From the NCBI GenBank assembly GCA_030068075.1, contig CM057823.1:18138485-18202484 (forward strand): a DNA stretch of 64,000 nt, written 5' to 3'. Each line of letters begins with the position of its first letter. Position 1 is the first letter of the stretch. A program made the position numbers and the translations under genes. This document shows positions 48,901-60,164 of this stretch, in pieces. This DNA comes from Paguma larvata (lineage: Eukaryota; Chordata; Mammalia; Carnivora; Viverridae). The notes beneath the pieces are model-generated. The model searched no databases, had not been told where the DNA came from, and was given only the letters and a program-made list of their open reading frames with translations.

Positions 48901-49008
48901 ATTTTATTTCTAAGTAAGCTTTATGGCTAGAGTAGTACTCGAACTCACAACCTCCCAAACCAAGATGAAGAGTTGCATTCTCCACTGACTGAGCCAGACA
49001 GACACCCT
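48901..49008 (-). mobile_element. Older CAN-SINE relative (ancestral carnivore type)
   Basis: Different SINE form: attttatttctaagtaagct, actcgaactcacaacctccc, then gagttgcattctccactgac and tgagccagacagacaccc. It lacks the felid GA-rich body and resembles the older carnivore tRNA-SINE with a 'taagtaa.ctctac' right part. Confidence 0.75.
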
Positions 49009-50056
49009 TTGTGATCTTAATACAAAATTAAAAAAAAAATTGCAAATATGTAACAAAACAGAAAATAGGAATCATTAAGTAAACAAGACAGAGGATGGAG
49101 CTAATTCACTGCTTAAGTCCACACTTTTTCTGTAATGTAATCTGTATGTGGTTTTATTATTTAGGATGCCATTATTTTCATATTATAGAAAACTCAAATT
49201 AAAAATGGCTTAAACAATAAAGAATTATTATTCCACTTTATAAAAGTCCTACTGATGTAGAGACTATCCAGGGATAGGTAAAGTTAGCAGCTCAAGAAGA
49301 TCGTCAAGGACGTATCTTGTTCTGGGTGGATGAGATGCTGTATACTGTGAGTCACATGCTGATATGAAATGTACACGGAAAGAAGATAGTGACTTCTTGT
49401 GTCCTTCATTTACCCACGGAGGGTATGAATCAAACTCCATACCCCTCAGCAGAGCCCCTCAGGTCTTTTTTGGCCAGAAATGTTATATAACCAAACTCCG
49501 GTAAGAAGAGAAGCAGGATGTGACTGAATTACACAAATTATGTTTTCGGTTCCTGTGGCGACCCCCCAACTACATAGCCAAGTAGGAGAAAGGATGGTAG
49601 AAAATACAAACATGATATGTTTATACGGTTGAATGAGTGGGTAGTTGGCACAATAGTGATGATAGATGACTGACTGAAATAGACCAGTAGACATAAGCAA
49701 AGGGACAGCTTCTTTTAATGTACATAAAGAATGCACCTACCATACGCAGATGAGGGAGGAGGCATGGCAGCCATGCTGGCGGGAGGCACAAGCTTCTTGG
49801 CTTTCACGGCCCCAGATGGTACTAAGCTGCCAGTGATCATACCTGATCTGGGAGACACTCGGCCCTACTCCCCTGTAGCACTCCTTTCGTCACTCTCACC
49901 ATTAAAAAAAAATGATTTTTCTATACCTTCCTCCTCTAAAAACTTGGGCTATATTGCTGTTGTCCCACTGGATTAAACTCACAGGAGATAACTCCGTCTT
50001 TCTCATTGTACAAATAGATGAATCAAAAACTAATTTTTCAACTTTACTGCCTCCTA
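49009..50056. other. Mostly unassigned sequence
   Basis: About 49180-49500 begins like an ancient repeat end (atggcttaaacaataaagaa then ttattccactttat) but I cannot name it. The frame 49731-49976 (81 codons) has no recognisable domain. Confidence 0.4.
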
Positions 50057-50122
50057 CATGGTGGTTCTTATCCTTGTCTTCGTATTAGAATTATCTGAAG
50101 ATCCTTTAAGAATTCCAGCATC
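50057..50122 (+). mobile_element. MER5-type hAT relict, left part
   Basis: gtggttcttatccttgtctt, attagaattatctgaagatc: the left end of a MER5A/B-like element, cut by a SINE at 50123 and resumed at 50382. Confidence 0.7.
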
Positions 50123-50315
50123 AGGGCACCTGGGTGGCTCAGGGCACCTGGGTGGCTCAGTCGGTTAAGTGTCCAACTTCAGCTCAGGTCATGATCTCAC
50201 AGCGTGTGGTTTCGAGCCCTGCATCTGGCTCTGTGCGGACAGCTCAAAGTCTGGAGCCTGCTTCGGACTCTGTGTCTCCCTCTCTCTCTGCCCTTCCCCC
50301 ACTCATGCTCTGTCA

Positions 50316-50346
<31 letters not shown>

Positions 50347-50381
50347 AAAAATAAATAAACATTAAAAAAATAAAAAAAAAT
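50123..50381 (+). mobile_element. CAN-SINE with duplicated head
   Basis: Plus-strand SINE whose first 18 bases (gggcacctgggtggctca) occur twice in tandem at 50125-50160 before the normal body. Long (TC)n and ctcaaaaataaataaacatt tail. Perfect duplication aattccagcatc at 50111-50122 and 50382-50393 lies outside both heads. Confidence 0.95.
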
Positions 50382-50514
50382 AATTCCAGCATCCAGGCTG
50401 TACTCTAGGTCAATTAAATTAGAGTGTGCAGGGATAGGACCCAAGCATCAGTATTTTTTTTAAAGTTCCCAAAGTGAGTCTAATGTTGAGCCAAAGTTAA
50501 GAATCACTGCTCCA
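50382..50514 (+). mobile_element. MER5-type hAT relict, right part
   Basis: ataggacccaagcatcagta, aaagttcccaaagtgagtct, aatgttgagccaaagttaag, aatcactgctcc: the right half and terminal repeat of the MER5-like element. Confidence 0.75.
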
Positions 50515-52004
50515 GTTGTGTACAATTCAGGATCTCTGAAAAAAACCATTCTTTTGCAAAGGGCTAAAGAAATTTGCAAAAGTGAGGAAAATTGAAGATG
50601 ATTGGGAAGGAATATTGGTTGGTTGACTGATTATCATTCAACCTCAAAAAGAGTTAAATGTGAATGCTACATATATTAGAAAACTATAAATTTGCTATTA
50701 TGATTTTATATCGATCATGATGATAATGTTGATAATAAAGTTTCTATGATGGAAACATTTAATTTAAGAGAAATCAAAGATTCTAACCACGAGAAATGGA
50801 TAGTGGGATGGTTTATTTGTCTGAAAAATTAATAATTTTTTTTTTTTTGGATAAAAGTCTCTCAATTGTTACTGCTTGGTTTCTTAGCAATCAACATTTT
50901 GTTCTCCACATTTTTAAAAATTTATTTTATCTTTTAAATATTCCGTGGGGCAGGGGTGGGGAGAGGCAAGGTAACAGTTTTTTTTTAAGTAGTGATTCAT
51001 TTACAATGGTGCTAATATTGATATTTCCCTTGACTATAATATATAGTAGATTTTTAGAAAGTTTTAAAATAAGGTATATTAAAATATAAAATATAAAAAT
51101 ATAAAAACACATTTTCCAGTATTTTTAAAAACATGGAAACTCAAACTTGGTAAAAATTCTTATGGATAACATTGTATTTATTTTTTATTACTTGAGAGAA
51201 GTAATTGATTATAAAGGAACAAAGGAACTGCCTTTACAAATAAATCATGCATATATTTATTTTTCTTCTATTGCAGCTAAATTAACTATTTAGTATCTAT
51301 ATTACAAAAAATAGAGCAGCTGGCAATGGAACAAGGGGAGAATGAACATCCCCCTGGAAATCATGAACTCCAATAATAATTATTCATTGACATCTCTTCG
51401 GGATGCAGTAAGTGAATTCCCTTTTACTGAATTTCACTGGGGAGGAAATGTGGGCATCTGTGTTTGAACCCCGGAGAATTGGATTATGACTAATGGGTAC
51501 ATTCTTGGCATCACATGGGAAGAAAGAAGAGCCTCCCTGTTTTGACTCCAAGAAGCGGACGGTAGAAGATGGTTTTTAGAGTCACCCATTCTGCTCTCAA
51601 CTCTTGGCTAAAATCATCCTCCACTCCCAGCAGGAGTAGGTACCGATGGTTATGTTTGTGGTATCTTAATACTAATCTCTTAGCCAGTACTCTTTGGAAC
51701 TGAGGTAGATACAAGATGAGAGGATCAGATTCTTTCTCTAGAAAATTTGAGTTGAGAGGTTCAGAGATCCAGAAGGAGTCTTGTTAAGAGCAGAACGAGA
51801 AAGTGAAGGGTCAGAGGTTTCTGTTCCTGAGGTTCCAGGACTTTCTGATTTTCCCCACTCCTGAGTCCTATTTTTCAACATTCTCTCATATTTCATGATA
51901 TACCACAGTATACCTTCAATAAGATACGTTTTTGTTTTCTTAACTAGGTTGATATGGTTTTCTGATAATGATTCTCAGCTGATGAGCAGTTTGAAATCCT
52001 CTTA
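50515..52004. other. Unique intergenic sequence
   Basis: No gene or confident repeat recognised. Frames of up to 97 codons (50796-51089) are A/T-driven. Confidence 0.5.
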
Positions 52005-52100
52005 AATATATTTTCCATTTTACAGATTAATAAACTGAGACACAAAGAGGTTTAATCTATTACACAAAACACAAAGTTACAAGACTATTTGAAAAAAAAG
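52005..52100 (-). repeat. MIR fragment
   Basis: Antisense MIR core: attttccattttacagatta, ataaactgagacacaaagag, gtttaatctattacacaa. Confidence 0.7.
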
Positions 52101-53921
52101 TCACACTTGAAGACTATTACAATATACATAATACTTTTTCAAGCTTATATATTTATATAGTTAAACAAAAAGCTAGTTTGCTTTATGGCAGGTTTAGAGA
52201 CATTAATGATTTAAATCACTTAGAAAAAAATCTACATTAGATATGAATTACATGATATATACATACATACTTTGATTAATACTAAAAACTTAACTGAGAC
52301 ATTAGCCTCTACAAATTAAGAAATTGAGGAAAATATCACTAATTTCTTCTAAGTCTTCCTGCTGGTAAATCACTTTGGATTGGAGATACGATTCCATTTC
52401 TTATGGACACCAGTATTTCTGTTCCATTTCTATGCTATGAACAGAATCTTAGAAAACCAAACTTGAAAATAAGTCAAAGTTTATTTACCCATTAGCTATC
52501 TACAACATTTATCAATAATTTTAAGTTTCCATAGATTTAAGTATCATAAATTATATACAAGTGTGCCTGAAAATTCTCACTGATATTTGATAGACCTTAC
52601 TTATAAATAAATAAAGCATTTCTAATGACAATGTGTGATTTACCAAATAGCTAAAAGCCATAAATGGAAATGAAGAAAGTGAAAATCACTTTTAGGCGAT
52701 TCTCAATAACAAAATTAGACCCTAGATATAGTGAAAAATCCTTCCCGCTTTTTAATTTCCGAATGTGGCTTTCTTTCTCATAGAAATGAGTTTTCTTACT
52801 TTTTTTCTCTCCTGATATTGAAATTTTTTCACTGTGCCAGAATTCTCTCATTTAAAATTAATCACTGATATTTTATTCTACTTGTTTGACACATGGCTTC
52901 ATGTTCCTACTACCTCAGTGAACACCCAATATTAAGCCTTTTACTGAAAAGTCTGGTGAGTACTGTTTTCTGCTTCTCTACACTCAAAGAATTAAATGTC
53001 TTTGCATACTTGTATTTAAAGGAAGTTCTAAGATGACCAATTTCTAAACGAGGTGTTAGGTACATATTAATTACAACCGAAGAAGTTTAAAACATAGAAA
53101 GAAAAAGAGACATGTACATGTTATACAAGGGGTAGAGTATGGGGGCAGGGAAGTAGGCAAGGATTCACAGTATATATGTATACAATGTGTACAGAAGTAG
53201 CCAACCTAAAATTTGGTGTTTTCATATGATGATGACATCTTTACATCTTTATTTTTGTTTTGGTGTTCTTATTTGAGAAGCTTGTTAAATAAGATTAAAG
53301 AGCCCTAAAACTGACTATAAGCAAGGGCAGACTCTGCCACTGGGTGATGAAGGCTTCTAGAAATAGCGATACCTTAATTTGTTTTTCTTATGATGATAAT
53401 GTATTTACAGTTTACCTCTTACAATAAATTCTGGCATTAAGCTGCATGAACTATAGTGATTTGTTTATTGAAACTGATCAGATCTGGTAAATAATTTTGA
53501 GTCCTGATAAATGTTATAATCATTTAAATAGTTTCACATAATATAGTAGTTTGAAACTCTTATTCTGTAACATGTAGGAAATCCATACAGGAATAAAGCT
53601 CTGTAAAATACTGCCTACTTTGTCTACCAACATGCCACTTGTCTCCCAAATGGCCCCACCGTTTTTAGTACAATATGCCAGGCATTTTAGATATGTATGC
53701 ATTTTCACCAAATAATTGAAAAGGGAAATGAAAGAATTGGTTAAGAATAAAGTAACCCGTATCATGGAATTTTACAAGGATATACGATGTATCTTAAAAG
53801 TGGCTCAAGAATGATTATATAAAACTATAATATGGAAAAATTATTTTAAACACAGCTCTGCTTGAAACACTACTGGACTGGAGGAATAAAAACCTCTGAA
53901 AATGTGTTCTCAAGTAGTAAT
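52101..53921. other. Unique A/T-rich sequence
   Basis: No gene or confident repeat recognised. Confidence 0.5.
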
Positions 53922-53931
53922 AACACTTGCA

Positions 53932-54147
53932 GGGGTGCCTGGATGGCTCAGTCGATTAAGCAAAGCATGGACTTTGGCTCATGTCATGATCTCATGGTTT
54001 GTGGGTTTGAGCCCCAGGTGGTTCTCTGTGCTGACAGCTCAGAGCCTGGAGGCTGCTTTGGATTCTGTGTTTCCTTCTCTCTCTGCCCCTCCCTGATTCA
54101 TGCTCTGTCTCTCAAAAATATATGAATGTTAAAAAAAATTAAAAAAA
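53932..54147 (+). mobile_element. CAN-SINE
   Basis: Plus-strand SINE, head ggggtgcctggatggctcag with a small insertion in the arm (gattaagcaaagcatggact), tail ctcaaaaatatatgaatgtt. Flanks aacacttgca and aatacttgca suggest the target duplication. Confidence 0.9.
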
Positions 54148-54177
54148 ATACTTGCAAAATTGTTAAAATCAACTTTT

Positions 54178-54302
54178 TAAAATGTTTTTTTATTTATTTT
54201 GAAAGAGAGACAGAACACGAGTAGGGGAGGGGCAGACAGCGAGGGAGAGGGAGAGAAAGAGAATCCCAAGCAGGCTCTGGGTTATCAGCCCAAAGCCCTG
54301 TG
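54178..54302 (-). mobile_element. CAN-SINE, 5'-truncated
   Basis: Reverse-orientation SINE tail half only (ttatttattttgaaagagag to tatcagcccaaagccctg); the tRNA-like head is missing. Duplication aaaatcaactttt / aaaatcaacctttt at 54165-54177 and 54303-54316 shows the truncation happened at insertion. Confidence 0.9.
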
Positions 54303-54316
54303 AAAATCAACCTTTT

Positions 54317-54920
54317 AAGAACTATGTAAGTTAACAAGACTCATTCCCATTCCCCTCTCCCCAGCTCTGCCTCAGTCTCGAAAAGTACAGTCTTGTAACC
54401 ATGTTATCTATGAAAATTAGCAGCCTGGCAGTCACTGGGTGCAATAGAATAGGTTTGTAGCTTTCCAAAAAGAATTTCTACAAATTTGTTACATTTTTCC
54501 TGTTTGGCAGCTCTTTGGAAAGGCTCAAATTCTATTTGACCTAGCTCAGAACTCACTCTGTGAAAACGATCTTTGAGCATTAGTTGAAAAATATTAGTGA
54601 CACTTGTTTATTATCACAATGTCCCAAGACGGTAATATCAGTTGAGACTGACAAAAGACTGACAAAAAAAATTAAAAAAAAAACTGGAGAATGAAGTGTC
54701 TATAGGAGGCTTTGGCAAGTTTCAACATTTTCCTGGGAAGTACTGAAGGCCACATACGTATGCAAAGCTATGTATATGCCCAGGAAAGACCTCCTAAGGA
54801 ATTACACTGGCAACTTTTGTTGACTATGGGACTCTGCATAGACAGAAAGTGAAGGCTAAAACAGAATTGTGAATTGTCTGTAGGAGCATTGAAGACGTGC
54901 CCCAATGTGCACGCATGCAT
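54317..54920. other. Unassigned intergenic sequence
   Basis: No gene or confident repeat recognised. Confidence 0.5.
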
Positions 54921-54998
54921 GGGCACACACACAGACACACACACACACACACACACACAGACACCCAGACACACAGACACACACACATGCACACATAG
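54921..54998. repeat. (CA)n microsatellite, compound
   Basis: CA runs with GA interruptions in several blocks (cacacacagacac units). The longest pure run is at about 54935-54958. Alternating purine-pyrimidine, so Z-DNA-prone. Confidence 0.95.
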
Positions 54999-55528
54999 CC
55001 CCCTGGCAAAATCTGGAGACATATTGGTTCAAGGCATTTAATTAAATCTTTGTCCAATCCTTAGCTAAACACTTGTCTAACTGAGCACAGACTGCAATGG
55101 CTGTATATGACAAGGAACGAAGATTTTACAGAACTAGTCCAGGAAAGTCACTAAACAAACAAGCAGCATTACCAACAACAAAACCTGGTGGAGAAGGGGT
55201 TTCCAGAGTTCACAAGGGCTCCAGAGTTTTCCAAGTTTATTGTATTATTTTAAATATCTAGTGCAACAAAAAAGTTATTAGGCACACATGGAAGCCATAA
55301 ATTATGGCCCAGATGGGGGAAAAAAGCAACCAAGAGAAACTATCCCTCGGCGATCACTTACCGTTCAAAGGTTCAAAGAACTAAACCATGTCTGGAGACT
55401 TAAATAAATATGAAAATGGTACCTCACCAAGGAGAGATTATTCATAAGGAAATATAAATTATAAAAAAGTAGAAATTCTAGAGGTTAAAGCACAATAATG
55501 AAATGAAACAAAATCATTAGAAGGTCTT
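54999..55528. other. Unassigned intergenic sequence
   Basis: No gene or confident repeat recognised. Confidence 0.5.
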
Positions 55529-55978
55529 ATATGGATTAAACTGCATCCCCACCCAATTTATGTGTTACCCCAATTCCCATAATTTAGGATGACACCTTAT
55601 TTAGAGATAGGGCCTTTACAGAGAAATCACATTAAATTAAGATGATTCAGATGGACCTTAATTCAACAGAATAGATTTCCTTATAGAAAAAGGACATTTG
55701 GAGAGAAAGACACACACCCAAATAGAACCCATGTTAACATCAAAACAGAGATAGGGGTGCTGTGTCCACAAGCTAAAGAATAGCAAAGATGGCTGGCAAA
55801 AAGCCAAATAAGAGACATATGGAACAAATTCTTCCTAACAACCTCAGAAAGAACCGCCCCTGCAAATGTCTTAATCTCAGACTTCTAGCCTCCAGAATTA
55901 TGATACAATAAATTTCTGTTGTTTTAAGTCATTCAGGTTATGGTGCTTTGTAATGGCAGCCATAACAAACTAATACAG
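55529..55978 (+). mobile_element. MaLR-type LTR (MLT1/MST-like), second copy
   Basis: Same layout as the LTR at 22205: attaaactgcatccccaccc, cttatttagagatagggcct, ttaaattaagatgattcaga, ttccttatagaaaaaggaca, aaagaaccgcccctgcaaat, ctcagacttctagcctccag, caataaatttctgttgtttt, ggcagccataacaaactaat. Contains aataaa near 55905. No retroviral genes. Abuts L1 sequence at the right. Confidence 0.65.
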
Positions 55979-57443
55979 GGCGCAATAGCAGATTTGAGCA
56001 GCCTGAAGGAAGAATCCAAACTCAACTGGATTCAAGCAATTGAAATTATCTAGTTTGAGAAGTAGAAAGAAAAAAGAATAAAAGAAACTAAACAGAACCT
56101 TCGAGAACTGTGTGCCACCATCAATCATTCTACCATATGCATAATGGAATCCAAGAAACAGAGAATTGAAAAAAGGAGGGGCAGAAAGAATGTTTAAAGA
56201 CATAATGACTAAAAACTCCCCAAATTTGATGAAAAACTCAATTCATACATCCAAGACCTCTGAATTAATAAGGAGTATATAACCTTAAGGATATCCACAG
56301 CTAGGCACATATTGAAATTGTCAAAAGACAAAGACGATCAAAAAATTACTCAGTATGCAAAAGTGATTCTTCATAAGATTAATAACTTACCTCTCATCAG
56401 AAGCTGTGGAGACCAGAAGGCAGTGGGATGACATACTCATGGCACTGAAAGAAAAGGATGTCAACTGAGAATTCTATATACAGCAAAACTATCTTTCAAA
56501 AGTAAGAGAAATAAAGATTCCCAGACAAACACAAACAGAGACTTTGTCACCCATAGTACTTCTCCACAAGAAATATACAGGACCAAAATGAAAGGCTATT
56601 AGAGAATATGAAGGGCCAAAATATTAAGGCCAAAATGAAAGGCTATAGATAGTAGCTCAACTCCACACAAAGAAGTAAAGAGCATAGGCAAAGAGGATTA
56701 TGTAGGTAAGTATTAAAGTCAATAAAAACATATATTTGTGTTTAATTATTTTTTCTCCTATCTGATTAGGAGATTCATGATTCATATAATAATTCTGATC
56801 CATGTAGTAATAGACTACCACATGTATCAGGAATTATAAAACTGCTGATGGGATTATAATATGTCAAAATATAATTCGTATGACAATAATAACACAAAAA
56901 GGTGGGGAGGGAATGGACATATGCCCAGAGGCAAAAGTTTCATATGCTATTGAAATTAAATTTTAATCTGAACTAGACTGTTTGAAAATAATGTTAACTG
57001 TAATTTCCAGGGAAATGACTAAGAAAGTAACTCAAAACCTGTAGTAAGAGAAATGAGAGAATCAAAATGGTACACTAAAAATATTTACTTAATACAAGCA
57101 AGCAGTAGTTGAGGAATAGAGGAACAGAATAGACTGAAGATAGAGAACATAAAACAAAGCATAACAGTTGGAAATCCTACCTTATTATACCTACTTATTT
57201 TAAGTATCAGTGGACGAAACACTTTAATCAAAAAAGCAGAGATTTGCACAATTAATAAAAATTCACCATACGCTGTCTACAATTCAAGTACATAAATAGG
57301 TTGAAGGATGCAAACGGCAATCAGAAGAGAACTGACGTGGCTATACTGATAGCAGACAAAATAGATTTTTAGGTAAGTATTGTTTTTAGAGACCAAAAAA
57401 AGGGCATTATGATAAAAGTGCTAATCAGAAAGACACAAAAATG
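55979..57443 (+). mobile_element. Old L1, ORF1 and start of ORF2
   Basis: L1 ORF1 coding part: atttgagcagcctgaaggaa, gaagtagaaagaaaaaagaa, agaaggcagtgggatgacat, actgagaattctatatacag, caaaactatctttcaaaag. ORF2 region from about 57300 (tggctatactgatagcagac, aaaatagatttttaggtaag). Many frame breaks. Confidence 0.8.
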
Positions 57444-57578
57444 GGGACGCCTGGGTGGCTCAGTCGGTTAAGCATCCGACTTCAGCTCAGGTCATGAGCT
57501 CACGGTTTCGTGGGATTGAGCCCCATGTCGGGCTCTGTGCTGACAGCTCAGAGCCCAGAGCCTGCTTCAGATTCTCTG

Positions 57579-57609
<31 letters not shown>

Positions 57610-57669
57610 GCCCCTCCCTCACTCATGCTCTGTCTCTCTCCTTCAAAAATAAACATTAAAAATTTTAAA
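57444..57669 (+). mobile_element. CAN-SINE with 15-base target duplication
   Basis: Nearly consensus plus-strand SINE: gggacgcctgggtggctcag to caaaaataaacattaaaaat, with (TC)n of about 15 units at 57579-57609. Perfect duplication aaagacacaaaaatg at 57429-57443 and 57670-57684. Inserted in the L1. Confidence 0.97.
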
Positions 57670-57920
57670 AAAGACACAAAAATGATAAACATATATTCCC
57701 TTGATAATATAAGATTAGACCACATGAAACAAAACTGACAACATTGAAGGGTTAAATAGACAATTAAAAAAATAATAGTTGGTGACTTTAATATTCCACT
57801 TTCAAATAACAGAACAACTAGGCAGAAATGACCAGATAGAAGATAGAAGCTTTTACCAATGCTATAAACCAACCATAGACAACTATAAAATACTTTACCC
57901 AATAACAACAAATACACTAG

Positions 57921-58004
57921 GTTTTTCGTTTTGTTTAGTTTTTTGTTTTATGTTTTTTTTTGTTTTTTGTTTTTGTTTTTGTTTTTTTGTTGTTTTTGTT
58001 TTGA
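57921..58004. repeat. (TTTTTG)n-like T/G-rich simple repeat
   Basis: Irregular T runs broken by single G, about 80 bases, interrupting L1 coding order. Origin unclear; it may be the tail of a lost antisense insert. Confidence 0.85.
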
Positions 58005-58745
58005 GTATTTGAAACAATTTCCAGAATGGAATATGAGGTCATAAAACAGGTATCATTGAATTAAAAATGACTGAAATCATACAAAGTATGCTCACTGAAC
58101 ACAATGAATTAAATGAGAAACTAGTAACATAAGAAAAATTGAGAAATTTCTGAGTATTTGGAAATTAAACAAATGCAATCCTAAACTACCAATGAAACAA
58201 AGATTATATAACAAGGCAAATTAAGAAAATCCCTCAAGAAAATAAAAAATACTAACAAAATATACCAAAACTTATAAGATACCGCAAAGCAGTGTTTAAT
58301 GGAAAATTTGTAGAAATGGATGCCTATATTAAAAAAGAAAAGGGCTCTCATCAATTACCTAATCTTTCCCCTTAGGAAGCCATAAAAAGCAATCTAGACC
58401 TAGGTAAACAAAAAGAATAAAATAATAATTAGAGCAAAAAGAAAATTATAAAGATGATCAGCAAAATTAAAAGTTGGTTCTTTGAAAAGATCTCCCAAAT
58501 TGATAAAACTTTACCTGGACTAAGAAAAAAAATGGCTCAACTGCTAAAATCAGTAGTGAAAGAGGAAACATTAACTACTGACTTTATGGGAAAAAAATGA
58601 TTATTAGAACACTGTTAACAATTGTACTTCAAAAACTAAGTAACCTATGTGAAATGGATAAATTGCTAGAAAGACTCAAACTACTAAAACAGACTTAAGA
58701 AGGAACACCTAGGCATAAAACAAGTACAGAAAGTGAATTAATAAT

Positions 58746-58768
58746 AAAACAAACAAACAAACAAACAA
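58746..58768. repeat. (AAAC)n microsatellite
   Basis: About five AAAC units within the L1. Confidence 0.9.
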
Positions 58769-59055
58769 CCTTCCTCCAAAGAAAAGCCAAAACCCAAATG
58801 GTTTCAGTGGAGAATTTTACTAAGAACTTTAGGAAGTATTAACATCAATATTTTACAAGCTCTTCTAACAAATACCTGAGGAGGAAGAAACACTTTCCCA
58901 CTTATTCCATGAGGCCAGTATTTCCTTAATACCAAATACGGGCAAAGAAATAATAAAAATACAAAACCACAGACCAATGCATCTCATGAATATAGAGGCA
59001 AAAATCCTCAACAAAATATTAGCGAACAAATCCAGTAACCTATAAAAAAGCCACA

Positions 59056-59222
59056 GAGAGGAAGGAAGACATGACATGAGAGACTCTCAAAGAATAAGAA
59101 AGAACTGAAGGGAGAGATGGGTGTGGGAGCGGGGAGAGTGGGTGATGGGCACAGAAGGAGGGCACTCGTTGGATTGAGCACTGGGTGTTATATAAAAACC
59201 AGTTTGACAATAAATTATTAAA
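59056..59222 (+). mobile_element. Young carnivore L1 3' end, strongly truncated
   Basis: Only the last part of the L1 3' UTR: catgagagactctcaaagaa, gtgggtgatgggcacagaag, gagggcactcgttggattga, gcactgggtgttatataaaa, caataaattattaaaa. Inserted in the old L1, which resumes at about 59245. Flanking aaaaaag repeats are too simple to prove a target duplication. Confidence 0.85.
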
Positions 59223-59444
59223 AAAAATTAATGCTAAAAAAAAAAGTATTATACTCTATGGCTAAGTGGGATTCATCCCAAGACTGCAAGATTAATTTAA
59301 CATATACAAGTCAACCACTGTAATACACCTCATTAATATTAAATAGGAAAAAACTCATACGATCAACTCAATAGACACGGAAAAAGCATTTGACAAAACT
59401 TATGACAGAAACACAACAAAGTAGAAATAGAAGGGCGATATTTA
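59223..59444 (+). mobile_element. Old L1, ORF2 RT part
   Basis: ORF2 continued: ctatggctaagtgggattca, caccactgtaatacacc-type block, catacgatcaactcaataga, ggaaaaagcatttgacaaaa. Cut at the right by an inverted L1. Confidence 0.8.
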
Positions 59445-60164
59445 TATTTATTATTTTTATTTTTGTTTTTTTCTACTTATGATCACATGTACACTTTATT
59501 TATTTTTAATTTTCTTTAAATTTTAGTTAGTTAATATACACTGCAATATTGGTTTCAGGAGTAGAATTCAGTGATTCAAAACTTACATACAACACACAAT
59601 GTTCATCTCAAGTGCCCTCCTTAATACCCATCATCCATCTAGCCCATCTCCCGTTCACCTCTCTCCATCAACCCTGAGTGTGTTCTCTACCATTAAGGTT
59701 GTCTTGGGGATTATTTTCCCCTCTTCTCTACCTCCCCTTCCCATATGTTAATCTGTTTTGTTTCTTAAATTCCACATATGAGTGAAATCATATAGTATCT
59801 ATCTTTCTCCGATTGACTTATTTTGCTTTGCATAATACATTCTAGCTCCATCTATGTCATTGCAAATAGCAAGATTTCATTCTTTTTGATGAAAAATCAA
59901 ATCACCACTTCTTCTTTATCCATTCAACAGTCGATGGATATTTGGGCTCTCTCCATAGTTTGACTATTTTTGATAATGCTACTATAAACATTGGGAAGCA
60001 TGTACCCCTTCATATCTGTATTTTTGTATCCTTTGGGTAAATACCTAATAATGTGATTGTTGGGTCATAGGATAGTTCTATTTTTCAGTTTTTTGAGGAA
60101 CCTCCACACTGTTCTCCAGAATGGGTATGGCAGTTTACATTCCCATCAACAGTGTAAGACAGTT
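59445..60164 (-). mobile_element. Inverted L1 3' end inserted in old L1
   Basis: Antisense L1 3' region: tttagttagttaatatacac, cctccttaatacccatcatc, tctgttttgtttcttaaatt, ccacatatgagtgaaatcat, ctatgtcattgcaaatagca, aacctccacactgttctcca. Flanks tagaagggcgatattta (59428-59444) and tagaagcgaaaatttta (60165-60181) are probably a diverged target duplication; the old L1 continues on both sides. Confidence 0.85.

Larger units (their letters stand above)
57685..59055 (+). mobile_element. Old L1, ORF2 endonuclease and RT part
   Basis: L1 ORF2 resumes: ggtgactttaatattccact, aggtcataaaacaggtatca, gaaatttctgagtatttgga, aaagttggttctttgaaaag, atttcagtgg-type and ttcatg-type blocks, caaaaatcctcaacaaaata. 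Broken by a T/G-rich insertion near 57921 and an (AAAC)n run at 58746-58768. Confidence 0.8.

Noticed and set aside
49731..49976. 81-codon frame beginning MHLPYADEGGG
   Set aside because: Looks protein-like by eye, but no domain, splice context or homology that I recognise.
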